28,438 nt of DNA from GWF sp031972135 (GTDB lineage Bacteria; Patescibacteriota; Microgenomatia; UBA1400; UBA12108), in assembly GCA_031972135.1 (NCBI GenBank), contig DALYFH010000015.1, positions 1 to 28,438 of the forward strand. Reading direction: 5' to 3'. The notes beneath the pieces are model-generated. The model was not told the origin of the DNA. It searched no databases and saw only the letters and a program-made list of their open reading frames with translations. The position numbers were made by a program, and so were the translations under genes. Position 1 is the first letter of the stretch. The number at the start of each line of letters is the position of its first letter. Of this stretch, positions 6,687 to 15,123 are shown in pieces.

Positions 6687-7310
6687 ATGTCAATCAATGT
6701 GTACGAAAGTTACCTATATAATTCTCCATCCAGAGAAGTTTCTGCATTTGTTACTGGGAATGAGTTTGGACAATTAGCTAGAGTTGTGAATAAAGTATTT
6801 CCAAGACAACTGGCGGCTAGTTTTTGGAACCTTGTTGCAAATGATGAGAGCACTCTTTCATGGGTAAATGGTAACCGAGGATCAGGCGTTGGTTTTGTTA
6901 TTGTAAGAGACGAGGACTTAAAAATAGGCATTGATAGAAAAACAGTTTTTCGATCTGGATCTATTTTTCCACAGTTAGCGTTGACAGATTCAAATAATAG
7001 ACCTACTAAAAAACCAATTCAACAGTTAACTTTTCAGACGGGTAATATGGCTATGGATGGTTTTACGTTTCCAGCAGATGTGGTAGTGGACCGTAGTTCG
7101 CGTATTATAGCAGCACACTATGAGCTAGTTAGCTTGGGTAGACTGGGTGGGATTCATGTCGAACGCAAGAATTCAATAGGGTTAAAAGGATTTCAAGATG
7201 GAGAACTAGCATGTTTTATAGAAGGGTCTTATTCAAAAGAAGCAACCCAACGTATGAAAGAAGCTATAGCTGATATTTCTTTATATCGCGCTTTAGGTAG
7301 TGTTTCGTAA
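6687..7310 (+). CDS. Protein of unknown function (207 residues)
   Basis: I do not recognise a family. The product appears soluble and mixed alpha/beta, with no signal peptide, membrane segment or obvious catalytic motif. Notable stretches are GNRGSGVGFVIVRDEDLKIG (mid N-terminal half) and FPADVVVDRSSRIIAAHYELVS (C-terminal half). The ATG is preceded by an ATAGGAG ribosome binding site at a normal distance, one of the stronger ones in the window, downstream of the 6613-6653 promoter. The gene converges with the DDAH-like gene. The shared promoter module suggests it may be co-regulated with the small Cys/His protein at 8262. Confidence 0.8.
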   Translation: MSINVYESYLYNSPSREVSAFVTGNEFGQLARVVNKVFPRQLAASFWNLVANDESTLSWVNGNRGSGVGFVIVRDEDLKIGIDRKTVFRSGSIFPQLALTDSNNRPTKKPIQQLTFQTGNMAMDGFTFPADVVVDRSSRIIAAHYELVSLGRLGGIHVERKNSIGLKGFQDGELACFIEGSYSKEATQRMKEAIADISLYRALGSVS

Positions 7311-7343
7311 CTAAAAAATTAACCAGTGAATGCACTACATTAA

Positions 7344-8153
7344 TCACCAATCAGTGATGTTTATTACCTGTGATAGACAGTGGATGCCGCCGCCTGATTT
7401 GTTGAATTCATTCATGTCGAGAGTGATCGGAGTGTAGCCTAGATCCATTAGTTTTTGCTCATAGCTCGGGCAGGGCTGGCAGATAACATTTTTGCCAATT
7501 ACCACACTGTTGCTGGCAAATGACTCAGCCTCGTGGCTAGTTAGGGGAATCAAAATATCAAACTGCGCCTTGAGACTCTTTATCCCATTATTCGTAAACG
7601 CTCCAGGGTAGTAAAAAGCCGTGTCGGAAGATAACGGGAGGAAGCAGGTGTCTAAGTGGTAGAAAGCTTCGTCGACCAGTTCGAGAGGTGTCATAGGGTA
7701 GTGAGTAGCGTTACTTAGGTATTCTGCTGTAGATAAAGATGTGCGAAATCCATAACCGAGAAAAATGTGATTATGGTGAAAAGAGACATCGCCACCCTCC
7801 ATGAAGCAGAGTGAGGGGATAGTCTTAACTTTAATATTCTGTGCTTTGTACCAAGGGATTGTCACGTCCTGCTCTCTTTGTCGTTCAGTGTAGCGGAAGC
7901 GGGAGAGATAAAAGATATCACCGATAAAGACCCCGTGATCGGTCGTAAAGACCAGGTCGGGGAGGCCAGCAACTGGTGGGATAGTTAAGACTTCAAATCC
8001 TAGGCGGAGGTAAGTGTCTCTGAGTGTTTCCCACTGGGTTTTGGCACGAGCAGGGTTTACTTTGTTACTCGTGTCCATCCATGGGTTGATGGAGTAGGCG
8101 ATCTCAAAGTAGTCGGGAGGGGACATGACCACGGTCAAATTTGACTTTGGCAT
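7344..8153 (-). CDS. Dimethylarginine dimethylaminohydrolase / amidinotransferase-family protein
   Basis: A 269-residue enzyme of the guanidino-group-modifying (pentein) superfamily, which hydrolyses or transfers the guanidino carbon of arginine-like substrates through a covalent cysteine intermediate. Visible landmarks are PDLVFTTDHG (65-74, substrate-binding Asp66), MEGGDVSF (118-125), the catalytic His166 in YHLDTCF with Asp168, and the catalytic Cys259 in KSGGGIHCLSQ. All catalytic residues are present and the length matches DDAH-type enzymes. The substrate could be dimethylarginine, arginine or another guanidino compound; this group is often mis-named. No ornithine or carbamoyl-phosphate genes are adjacent. 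A possible -10 (TATACT) ends 10 bases before the ATG. Confidence 0.9.
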   Translation of the reverse strand: MPKSNLTVVMSPPDYFEIAYSINPWMDTSNKVNPARAKTQWETLRDTYLRLGFEVLTIPPVAGLPDLVFTTDHGVFIGDIFYLSRFRYTERQREQDVTIPWYKAQNIKVKTIPSLCFMEGGDVSFHHNHIFLGYGFRTSLSTAEYLSNATHYPMTPLELVDEAFYHLDTCFLPLSSDTAFYYPGAFTNNGIKSLKAQFDILIPLTSHEAESFASNSVVIGKNVICQPCPSYEQKLMDLGYTPITLDMNEFNKSGGGIHCLSQVINITDW

Positions 8154-8213
8154 ACAAAAAGTAAGTATAGCAGAGGAGGGGATTACTCCGACGAATTCAA
8201 ATCAACATTAATA

Positions 8214-8254
8214 TGTGCGTATCTATTGTGTATTTTATGGTTATAGGGTAAAAT
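8214..8254 (+). promoter_or_regulatory. Promoter module shared with the 6687 gene (copy 2)
   Basis: TTGTGT (8226-8231), a 17-base spacer and TAAAAT (8249-8254) end 7 bases before the ATG at 8262. The segment is the gapless partner of 6613-6653. The identity includes the bases around the -35 box (ATCTATTG), so it is more than two consensus hexamers. Confidence 0.7.
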
Positions 8255-8261
8255 ACTCTAT

Positions 8262-8651
8262 ATGAAACTCGATAGCGAAAAACTATTATGGTTAACGACT
8301 GCTTTAGCCGGCGTCAGATGTTCCGATGTCAAGGAAGAAGGGAATAAAGTAAAACAGAAAAAGATGTATGACTTGGTCAAGAAGAATGTATACCTAAATG
8401 AAGTACATCAATTTATGCTTGAAGCGAAATGTCTCTCTGGACATACACTTGAGGTAACAGCACTTGAAAAGCATAGTGATAATGATGATAATGTTGCATA
8501 TCGTACGATGAGGGCAGGCATTAGAGCGGAAAATTGTGTAAAAAGTGGTTGTGCCTTACTCGCACATTGTTTGATTGCCAACTACACTATTAACCCTGAG
8601 ATTGCATCTACAATTCCCCATGAACTACAAAAGATTGTTCTTGATATTTAA
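8262..8651 (+). CDS. Small Cys/His-motif protein, paralogue 1 (unknown function)
   Basis: A 129-residue protein of no family I recognise. Its C-terminal part has ENCVKSGCALLAHCLIANY (C92, C97, H102, C103) and an earlier AKCL (C57). The next gene has the same arrangement: AKCL, then C-x4-C-x4-H-C followed by L-x-A-x-Y. The conserved cysteines and histidine suggest metal or Fe-S binding or a disulfide core; this is inference. The N-terminal half is basic (KEEGNKVKQKKMYDLVKK). There is no signal peptide. The start is supported by the -10 box 7 bases upstream. The two genes are 43 bases apart and probably co-transcribed. Confidence 0.75.
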   Translation: MKLDSEKLLWLTTALAGVRCSDVKEEGNKVKQKKMYDLVKKNVYLNEVHQFMLEAKCLSGHTLEVTALEKHSDNDDNVAYRTMRAGIRAENCVKSGCALLAHCLIANYTINPEIASTIPHELQKIVLDI

Positions 8652-8694
8652 TTCTGAAGCAATATCAACTTAACTAATTTAGTAAGGAATCTTT

Positions 8695-9078
8695 ATGAGT
8701 AAAGAAGCTAGGGAATATATAAATATATCTACTGTAGTAGCATCTGTACGAATTGGAGGTAAATTTACAAATCACCAACTTAAATCGAGGAGTGGGGATA
8801 TTTTGAATGATGCTATGGCGGGTAGATTTACACGCACAGCTAAGTGTTTGAGAGAACTTGGTACTGTAGCCGCGTTAAACATGGAAGAAGAAACACAATC
8901 TCCTCCTCAATCTGTCGTATATCAGAGGGTGGTTGGAGCGGGTAAGAATGCGGAATTTTGTACTCGCAGTAAATGTGATCATATTGCTCATTGTTTATTA
9001 GCAATGTACGCACAAAGTAATGAAAATCTTAAATTTCGTGACAAGAGACTTGTGCATTTGGCGTTCCATGCTGCGTAG
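8695..9078 (+). CDS. Small Cys/His-motif protein, paralogue 2 (unknown function)
   Basis: A 127-residue partner of the gene just upstream. It has AKCL (C51) and EFCTRSKCDHIAHCLLAMY (C89, C94, H99, C100) with the same spacing as paralogue 1 inside the C-x4-C-x4-H-C motif. Outside these positions the two have diverged strongly: the shared part is limited to ~VxYxxxxxGxxxE before the first cysteine of the cluster. The ATG has AGTAAGGAA as a ribosome binding site, so unlike paralogue 1 it is set up for translation inside a transcript. Tandem duplication followed by divergence is the simplest explanation. Two such subunits may form a complex. Confidence 0.75.
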   Translation: MSKEAREYINISTVVASVRIGGKFTNHQLKSRSGDILNDAMAGRFTRTAKCLRELGTVAALNMEEETQSPPQSVVYQRVVGAGKNAEFCTRSKCDHIAHCLLAMYAQSNENLKFRDKRLVHLAFHAA

Positions 9079-9182
9079 ATCCAGCATAAATGAGCATAAT
9101 TCTCTCTATGACTCCATGCGAGATTAAATTCAAGGATTCTTTATAAGCATGAAATCTGGTGCAGTGAGGGGTAATTTGAAAA

Positions 9183-9191
9183 TGTTATAGT
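9183..9191 (+). promoter_or_regulatory. Extended -10 before the PAP2-like gene
   Basis: TGTTATAGT (TGN plus TATAGT) ends 7 bases before the ATG at 9199 and includes the GTG at 9190, so the downstream ATG is the better start. Confidence 0.5.
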
Positions 9192-9198
9192 GAGATTA

Positions 9199-9780
9199 AT
9201 GAAGAAGTTTAGGGATGTTTTTGCCGAGATAGTTTCTAGGATACTGGATCCGGTGTGGGAGATACCAATCGGGATCCTGATGGCGATAGGATTTGCTGTC
9301 ACTGAGGGGCTCCGGTGGCGATTTTTGGGAGTATTACTCTTTATAGACGCTGTAGTGCCATTTATCTTTTTCCTGATTATGTTAAGACATAAGCAAATTG
9401 TTAACTGGGACATGCAAAAGAGGGGAGAGAGGATCCCGATCTACGTTTTTACCCTACTGTGTCACCTGGCAGGGCTATGGCTGACACTAGAACTAGGTAA
9501 GATCGAGCTTGCCTCGGTACTGGGAGTATTTTATGTAATTGGACTTGCCTTTGGTCTGATCACCCTGAGGTGGAAGATCAGCCTGCATGCTGGAGTAAAT
9601 GCCGTCCTGTTTACCGCGGTTAATATCTTTTATGGCTTTAATTACCTTTGGCTATACGGACTTCTCGCACTTGTTATGTGGGCGAGAGTGTACCAGAGGC
9701 ATCATACGTGGGAGCAGGTGATAGCTGGAGCGGTGCTGGGTGGTGGGATGGTAGGGGTGGGACTGGGGTTGGTGCTGTAG
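9199..9780 (+). CDS. PAP2-like phosphatase family membrane protein
   Basis: A 193-residue integral membrane protein with about five hydrophobic spans. It carries degenerate versions of the type 2 phosphatidic acid phosphatase motifs: KRGERIP (motif 1, K-x(n)-R-P like), ISLHAGVNAV (motif 2, in place of PSGH), and ARVYQRHHTWEQVIAGAVLGG (motif 3, compare SRVYLGVHxxxDVxAGxxxG). Members dephosphorylate lipid phosphates such as undecaprenyl pyrophosphate or phosphatidic acid. The histidines of motifs 2 and 3 are retained, so activity is possible. GTG at 9190 is an alternative start, but it lies inside the -10 box. The gene is followed directly by tRNA-Ala. Confidence 0.75.
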   Translation: MKKFRDVFAEIVSRILDPVWEIPIGILMAIGFAVTEGLRWRFLGVLLFIDAVVPFIFFLIMLRHKQIVNWDMQKRGERIPIYVFTLLCHLAGLWLTLELGKIELASVLGVFYVIGLAFGLITLRWKISLHAGVNAVLFTAVNIFYGFNYLWLYGLLALVMWARVYQRHHTWEQVIAGAVLGGGMVGVGLGLVL

Positions 9781-9817
9781 TAAAATAGGACGAATCTTAG
9801 TATCATCGTGTCACGAC

Positions 9818-9888
9818 GGGCTCGTAGTATAGTGGTAGTACAGTACATTCGCATTGTACGGACAGGGGTTCGATTCCCCTCGAGTCCA
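9818..9888 (+). tRNA. tRNA-Ala (anticodon CGC)
   Basis: It folds into a full cloverleaf: acceptor GGGCTCG/CGAGTCC, D stem GTAT/GTAC, anticodon stem GTACA/TGTAC around loop TTCGCAT, and T stem AGGGG/CCCCT with loop TTCGATT. The G3:U70 wobble pair, the alanine identity element, is present. CCA is not encoded (A then CA). A TAAAAT at 9781-9786 could be the -10. Confidence 0.95.
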
Positions 9889-9936
9889 CAATATAGATTA
9901 TGGAAAATAGTTAATAGTTAATAGTAGGGGACAATT

Positions 9937-11178
9937 ATGCAATTTGACACAACATATACCAAGCTGAGTAACGGTGTGCGTGTACTACTAGTGCCGATGG
10001 CAGGGGTAGAGTCAGTCACGACCATGATCCTAGTTAAGACGGGATCACGCAATGAGACAGAGGAGCAGGCAGGGATCTCGCACGTACTGGAGCACATGGT
10101 ATTTAAAGGTACAAAAAAATATCCCTCACCCATGGCAATAGCTGAGGCAGTAGACGGGATCGGGGCCGAGCAGAATGCTTTTACCAGTAAAGAATACACA
10201 GGTTATTACATAACCAGTGCAGCACAACATATGCCACTAGCTCTCGACATACAGTCCGAAATGCTGACTGTGCCACTACTACCACAGGATGACCTAACCA
10301 GAGAGCGGGAGGTGATAGTCGAAGAGATAAACATGTACGAAGACCAGCCGATGAGTAAGGCTGGGGAGGAATTTGAGAACCTGATGTATGCAGGATCGAG
10401 TCTCGGGAGAGAAATAATCGGAACCAAAGAGACTGTCCGTGCGACAACTAGTGAGCATTTGCGCTCTTACCTCGATAACTGGTACTACGGAGGTAATGTG
10501 TTGGTGGTGATTGCGGGGAAGATAGGGGATAAGAGTGAGGTTACCAAGCTAATTGAGGAGAAATTGGGAGTAATGAAGCAGGGTGGGATAATGGATTACA
10601 ACTCAGTAGGGGGTTATGGCAATGTAGAGGCCAAACTGTGCAAGAAAAAAACCGAGCAAGCCCATTTTTATATGGGGGTACCAGCTATCTCGATGCATGA
10701 TCCTCGGCGCTATGCGCTACAGCTCGCTCAAGTAGTATTGGGTGGTGGGATGAGCTCACGGCTCTTTAATGAGATCAGAGAAAAGAGGGGACTCGCTTAT
10801 TATGTCAAAGCGGATATGGATATGACATTTGACACGGGATATCTGGCAGTTCGAGCGGGGGTAAAGCTGTCACAACTCTCAGAAGCACTAAAAGTAGTAA
10901 AAGAAGAAATGCTAAAGCTCGGAGGGACTATCACCGAGGCAGAGCTCAAGAAGGCCAAAGAGTATTTGCTAGGTCGTATGCCACTATCGCTCGAAGAGTC
11001 GATGGGGGTGGCCCAGTTCTTTGGGATGAGAGCTCTCATTAAAGGTGAGATAGTGCAACCAGACCAGGTAGTGAAAAAGGTCAAAGATGTGACGATGGAG
11101 GAGGTAAAGGCCATTTGTGAGGAGCTTATTAAGGAATCAGAGATTAGGAGTGTGGTTGTGGGACCAAAGAAGGAGTAA
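9937..11178 (+). CDS. M16 family zinc metallopeptidase (processing-peptidase-like)
   Basis: A 413-residue peptidase. The inverted zinc motif HxxEH is H49-VL-E52-H53 (ISHVLEHMVFKG), and the third zinc ligand glutamate is E129 within REREVIVEEI, exactly 76 residues after H53 as in processing-peptidase beta-type subunits. The N-terminal M16 domain covers ~12-160. The C-terminal M16_C domain covers ~166-345, with the substrate-binding stretch GGGMSSRLFNEIREKRGLAYYV. It lacks a signal peptide, so it is probably cytoplasmic and degrades peptides. The start has AGGGG 6 bases in front. Three near-copies of a 7-base unit (ATAGTTA) lie just upstream at 9907-9925. Its stop codon overlaps the -10 box of the next gene. 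Confidence 0.95.
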   Translation: MQFDTTYTKLSNGVRVLLVPMAGVESVTTMILVKTGSRNETEEQAGISHVLEHMVFKGTKKYPSPMAIAEAVDGIGAEQNAFTSKEYTGYYITSAAQHMPLALDIQSEMLTVPLLPQDDLTREREVIVEEINMYEDQPMSKAGEEFENLMYAGSSLGREIIGTKETVRATTSEHLRSYLDNWYYGGNVLVVIAGKIGDKSEVTKLIEEKLGVMKQGGIMDYNSVGGYGNVEAKLCKKKTEQAHFYMGVPAISMHDPRRYALQLAQVVLGGGMSSRLFNEIREKRGLAYYVKADMDMTFDTGYLAVRAGVKLSQLSEALKVVKEEMLKLGGTITEAELKKAKEYLLGRMPLSLEESMGVAQFFGMRALIKGEIVQPDQVVKKVKDVTMEEVKAICEELIKESEIRSVVVGPKKE

Positions 11179-11181
11179 AAT
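11176..11181 (+). promoter_or_regulatory. -10 box overlapping the peptidase stop codon
   Basis: TAAAAT begins with the TAA stop of the M16 peptidase and ends 6 bases before the ATG at 11188. This would give the small downstream gene its own leaderless transcript. No clear -35 is seen. Confidence 0.45.
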
Positions 11182-11187
11182 ATTGTT

Positions 11188-11694
11188 ATGAACGCTGAAA
11201 ATGCATTGAAAATCAGTGACGTAATTACAGTAGTTGAACAGCTCATCAAAAGGGGCGAAGATAGGTCTTATGCTAGAAAACAGGTGGTATTTCTGAGTGC
11301 TTTAGATCATGATGCTTCCAGGCAAATAGAACAGTTAAGTCTAATCCCTCATATTACTGAGAATGTAAAGGGTGTTGCTGCAGACTTAGATCCAGATATT
11401 AGGGCTAGACTAAACCTAGATAATAATCCAAAACTATTGTTGAGGGTTGCTAGTGTGATCACAGCAATGGCTGAATTTCATAAAAATGACGAAACTGTTG
11501 TTGATCGAGTCGTAGGGCTTGATGATAGGCTCTATCAGGAACAGTCTAAAAAATATACAGAAAGAATCGCTTTGGCGATGTTACAACTCTCCGAAAATAA
11601 AAATCCTCAAGAGAATAATGAACTAGAGCGCTTTGCGAGCATGCAAGCTAGGCGACTAAATGAGGTGCTAGGTCTTACACAAGCGGCAGAATAG
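11188..11694 (+). CDS. Helical protein of unknown function (168 residues)
   Basis: No family recognised. The sequence is rich in E, K, L, A and Q and predicts as almost entirely alpha-helical (for example SDVITVVEQLIKRG, RVASVITAMAEFH and ELERFASMQARRLNEVLG), soluble, without cysteine or glycine motifs. It starts 9 bases after the peptidase stop and converges with the giant minus-strand gene, leaving under 50 bases between the two stops. It lacks a ribosome binding site but has a well-placed -10 box, so it may be transcribed independently. Confidence 0.75.
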   Translation: MNAENALKISDVITVVEQLIKRGEDRSYARKQVVFLSALDHDASRQIEQLSLIPHITENVKGVAADLDPDIRARLNLDNNPKLLLRVASVITAMAEFHKNDETVVDRVVGLDDRLYQEQSKKYTERIALAMLQLSENKNPQENNELERFASMQARRLNEVLGLTQAAE

Positions 11695-11742
11695 ATAGAT
11701 TTTTAAGTTAGTGATTTTGAGTAAAGTGACATAATGAGAGTG

Positions 11743-14491
11743 TTAGGGAAGAGGTTTTGGCTGGAAATTATTGCCTGATAGAGATGCCAGGTAGCCATCG
11801 TTTGGATCGGCATATTCCCTGATCCAAGGAAGTACGTTAGTAGAAGACAATACTATGTTAAAGATATAGTCAGAGACAGCTTCAGGAGGTATACCTGCCT
11901 CTTTAGACTGTTGACACAGAATAGGATAGTGAGTAGGGTTTTTATAATCAAAATCAATGTTTTCGGAGATTTTACCAATATAAGTCGAGTTTTCGTGGGT
12001 AATCGCAGTATTTGATCCGATTTGGTAATGGCTCGATACGAGGTAGTGGATGTAGAAAGCAGTGTGGCCAATTATGTTTATCGCCGTATCTACGTTTGTT
12101 GAGATGGCGCGATGCGCTATCTGGAATTTGTATGTGTTACGGATATCATCGATTATTTTTTTGTCTTCTAATCCGGAATCATTTAGCTCGGTTAAAATGG
12201 TAGATATACGATTTGCTACTAGTAGGAGCTCGGTTTTTAAACTAGAGTCTTTATTGGCAGCCTCTATTGCAGTCTCGAGATTTGTGAAGTTTTGATCACC
12301 TAGAGTAAGCGAGTCTAGATTTACTCTATTTAGTTGGCTTGTAGTATTGTTAATTCCAGCCGCTAGATCTTGATCGGATAGAGTTAGTTGTTTTCTTATC
12401 CTTTTGAGGTAGATCGCATCTTTTTTTGTTCCTAAATATGCTAGGCCATGACGCGAGTCTTTTAGTGATTCATCTTGCGAGTGAGAATTTGAGACTTCTT
12501 CTTTGTATAGAGCTATACATTGACTCTTACGGAGCTCTAGTTCGTCTATATAATCATCTTTTTCTATACCTACCATTTGACAGTATTCTGCGATCAGAGG
12601 GCGGAGTTTTTCTTTTTGAACGTCAGTTAGAAAGACCCCAGATTTTCTTCCAGTTTCTTCGTAATATTGTCCTTCTTTGATTATGGAGATGATTTTTCTT
12701 TCGACAATTTCTGATGGAACAAGCCTTTCTATTTTGTTTAATATTGTGATTTTTTCGTGATTTAAGTAAATTTTTTCTCTATGATCAAGTAAATTTTCTG
12801 CTGTTGATGCTTCAGACTGTTTCAAACGACCCTCTAACCACAGGATTGCATTGAGATCACCCGTATCTAGCTCCCATAGTTTGTATTCACCTGTTTTTGG
12901 GTCTTTTGTAGTCTCTAGAGCCTTGCGTATTAACTTTGCGTATAATTCTGGGTTATCATATTTCCCGAGAATTTCCATAAATGTAACTGGGTCATCTGGC
13001 TGATGGCGGAAAGTAGCTTCGTTGTTGATTATCCCGACTCCGTTAACTACCGTGCGGGCGTCAGCTGTTGTGAAAGATGAGTGGGCGACCAAATTTGCCT
13101 CTTCTTTAGTTATGCTATTTATATTTGACACTTGAGATCCTGATAATAGTTGGGCTAGTAGGGTGGCTGCAGCGTCGTTACTAAAACCTTCTGTTAGATC
13201 CCTGAGTGGACCTACTGCGAGTGCGAGAGTATTGGCGATAGCATGTCCATCTTTTGCATTATTTGTTTCTTCTGTAATTGCAATTTGTTCTCTGAGAAGT
13301 TGGGCAAAAACGTCATCTACTGACAGGTTACCATCCATGTCTGAGTTATGAGTAATATTAGCTAATTCTGGTGAAGCAAAGTGAGAAGAGTTTACTTCTT
13401 TTCTCGTAAGACTCGCTCTTGTTTTCTCGATAATTCGCTGGATATGAGGAAGACCTTGATTAAATACTAGTGCCATTTGCAGAGCGTTGGTTACATCCGG
13501 ACCCACATTTGGTTCTGTTGCCTTGTATGCTGGTTGACCTGTAATTGCAAGCAGGGTCTTTGCCCAATAGTCGGTATTTAATGGCTTGGCATCAGGATGA
13601 AAGTGATTTAATTGGTGCAGAAGACCATTTAGCTTGACGAGGCTAATCAAGTCTTTTGGTAACTCTTGATTTACGTTAATCTCAGCGAGGTTAAAGATTT
13701 TGCATAGTTCTGCAGCTGCTGGGTTTGAAAAACTATTGAAGTATAGGCTTGCTTGATCATGGGCAAGATTAGGGGATAATCTGGCTAGTTCTGAGTCGTA
13801 GAGTTGAGTTTGGCCATATTCAACTGGATCTCTACCAGTTAAAAGTGTTGATTCTGGGCGCTTTCCGCTCTTGTTCTTGGCTAGTTTGATTACTGTCTCA
13901 GCAAGTTGCTTTTTGACTGGGACTGCGGTGCTTTGAGAGTGACCTGATCTGTGTGTGAGTCTACGTGGAGTAAAAGATTCACGAGCTTCGTCCAGATCAA
14001 ACTCGATAAGTGAAGTAGCGGCAAACCTAGGGTCACGGATTAAGCTTAGGAGGTGAGGGGATTCAAGTTTAGTAGATTGAGCACCGACAGCGATAATATT
14101 TCCGTCATTTTCGTACCAACTATCTATAGAACTTACTTTTATGCCTAGTTTTGCTAATTCATCATTTATGGGTATATCTAGCCCATTACAGAGTAATTTT
14201 CCTAATACATATGGGTCTTTAGAATCGAGCAAGATGGAGTGATATTGATCAAGAGTAAGGTCAGCGTACCTGAAGACTCGAGAACTATGTGTAGTTGCAT
14301 TATTCTCAGCTATATTATCTCGAAAGACCAAACGAACTGCTTGGTCTGCAGTGTAGTTTTCTGTCTTGCCGTAGTCAATCTCCCTAATACCTTTTTTTGA
14401 CTTAGCAACTATGTCAGGCTTTTTGTTGTGGCGATACAGGCGCATTGTGTCATCGATGAGTTTTGTAACCAAAGGCTGAATTTTTGAGACC
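11743..14491 (-). CDS. Giant protein of unknown function, C-terminal part (gene broken by assembly gap)
   Basis: About 916 codons run from the gap to the stop. They most likely continue the frame that starts at 15074, giving a single protein of about 1,100 residues. A TTG at 14472 is not a real start: the frame is open upstream into the gap (reading VSKIQPLVTKLIDD). No known domain is recognised. The protein looks soluble and mostly helical, with no membrane segment or signal peptide. Notable stretches are TLDQYHSILLDSKDPYVLGK, NSDMDGNLSVDDVFAQLL (the D-x-D-G-x-L part resembles a calcium-loop, possibly by chance), the mid-region RKIISIIKEGQYYEETGRKS, and a C-terminus rich in aromatic residues. 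It lies opposite an equally unknown 674-residue protein. Confidence 0.8.
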
Positions 14492-14501
14492 NNNNNNNNN
14501 N
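14492..14501. other. Assembly gap (10 Ns)
   Basis: Ten unknown bases interrupt a minus-strand gene. The frames on the two sides are both open but do not join if exactly 10 bases are counted; a length of 3n+2 would join them. The number of Ns is therefore probably a placeholder. Confidence 0.95.
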
Positions 14502-15074
14502 CGTGAGTTCTGAGTGCAACTTGTCTCGACTACTAGGGTTTTTGTAGTTAGTTCTACGTTCAATATTATTATTTAATTTGGATTGAATTGAATGAATCAG
14601 TCGGTTTGAAAGAGTACTTTTTGAACGTGAAATCTTTTTATTTTTTTCTGGATCGAATTCTATGTGAAAGACTCCTGAGAACCAGTCAATGTTGTCACCA
14701 AAAACTCTAACCTGTTCATGTACTCCTTTTGGCGAAAAGAAGAAGCCAAACTTGTGTTCGCTGTTACCTATAGCCTCAGTACTTAGTGCTTCTTTTGGTG
14801 TAATGTATCTATTTAGATCTGGACCACGGCGGAGAGCTGCCCGTATGGCATCAATTCGACTTAAACCTGTTTGAAGAATGCTTAATTTAATTTGTTTTAT
14901 TAAACTATCGTTGAAAATTTCAGGACCGTCTAAGCTATAATCTCTCATTAATTCTAGGCTACGAGTGATGTGGTCAACAGTTATTGTTGGACTATTTTCA
15001 GGATGAGTTATTTCTCCCGTAGCCTTGAGGAGGCGGTCAGCTGAAGATTCTTCCTTTGGTACATCAATCGGCAT
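14502..15074 (-). CDS. Giant protein of unknown function, N-terminal part (gene broken by assembly gap)
   Basis: The first 191 residues of the protein whose remainder is at 11743-14491. The frame is open right up to the Ns. It begins MPIDVPKEESSADRLL and contains RIDAIRAALRRGPDLNRYIT, GFFFSPKGVHEQVRVFGDN and WFSGVFHIEFDP, then a basic stretch (KNKKISRSKSTLSNRLIHS). None of this matches a family I know. The ATG is 50 bases from the ATG of the divergent gene at 15124. A possible minus-strand -10 (TATAGT, 15089-15084) ends 9 bases before the start, so the two promoters share one short region. Translation past the gap in this frame (to 14409) is an artefact. Confidence 0.75.
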
Positions 15075-15108
15075 ACAATATTAACTATATACCAAGTATA
15101 AGTAGTTG

Positions 15109-15117
15109 TGGGATAAT
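15109..15117 (+). promoter_or_regulatory. Extended -10 before the 674-residue gene
   Basis: TGGGATAAT (TGN plus GATAAT) ends 6 bases before the ATG at 15124. Upstream in-frame TTG at 15106 lies before this box and is not used here as the start. A possible promoter for the divergent giant gene lies within the same 50 bases. Confidence 0.55.
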
Positions 15118-15123
15118 TTGGAT

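Noticed and set aside
9907..9925. Short tandem ATAGTTA units before the M16 peptidase
   Set aside because: Fewer than three copies of an AT-rich 7-mer; too short to call a functional repeat, though it is mentioned with the gene.
12012..13351. Several plus-strand frames of 60-85 residues within the giant minus-strand gene
   Set aside because: All lie inside a continuous 900-codon frame and have no start signals; they are shadows.
14409..14491. Continuation of the N-terminal giant-protein frame across the Ns (ending ...SLWLQNSSMTQ...)
   Set aside because: It is out of frame with the long downstream coding frame and exists only if the gap is exactly ten bases.
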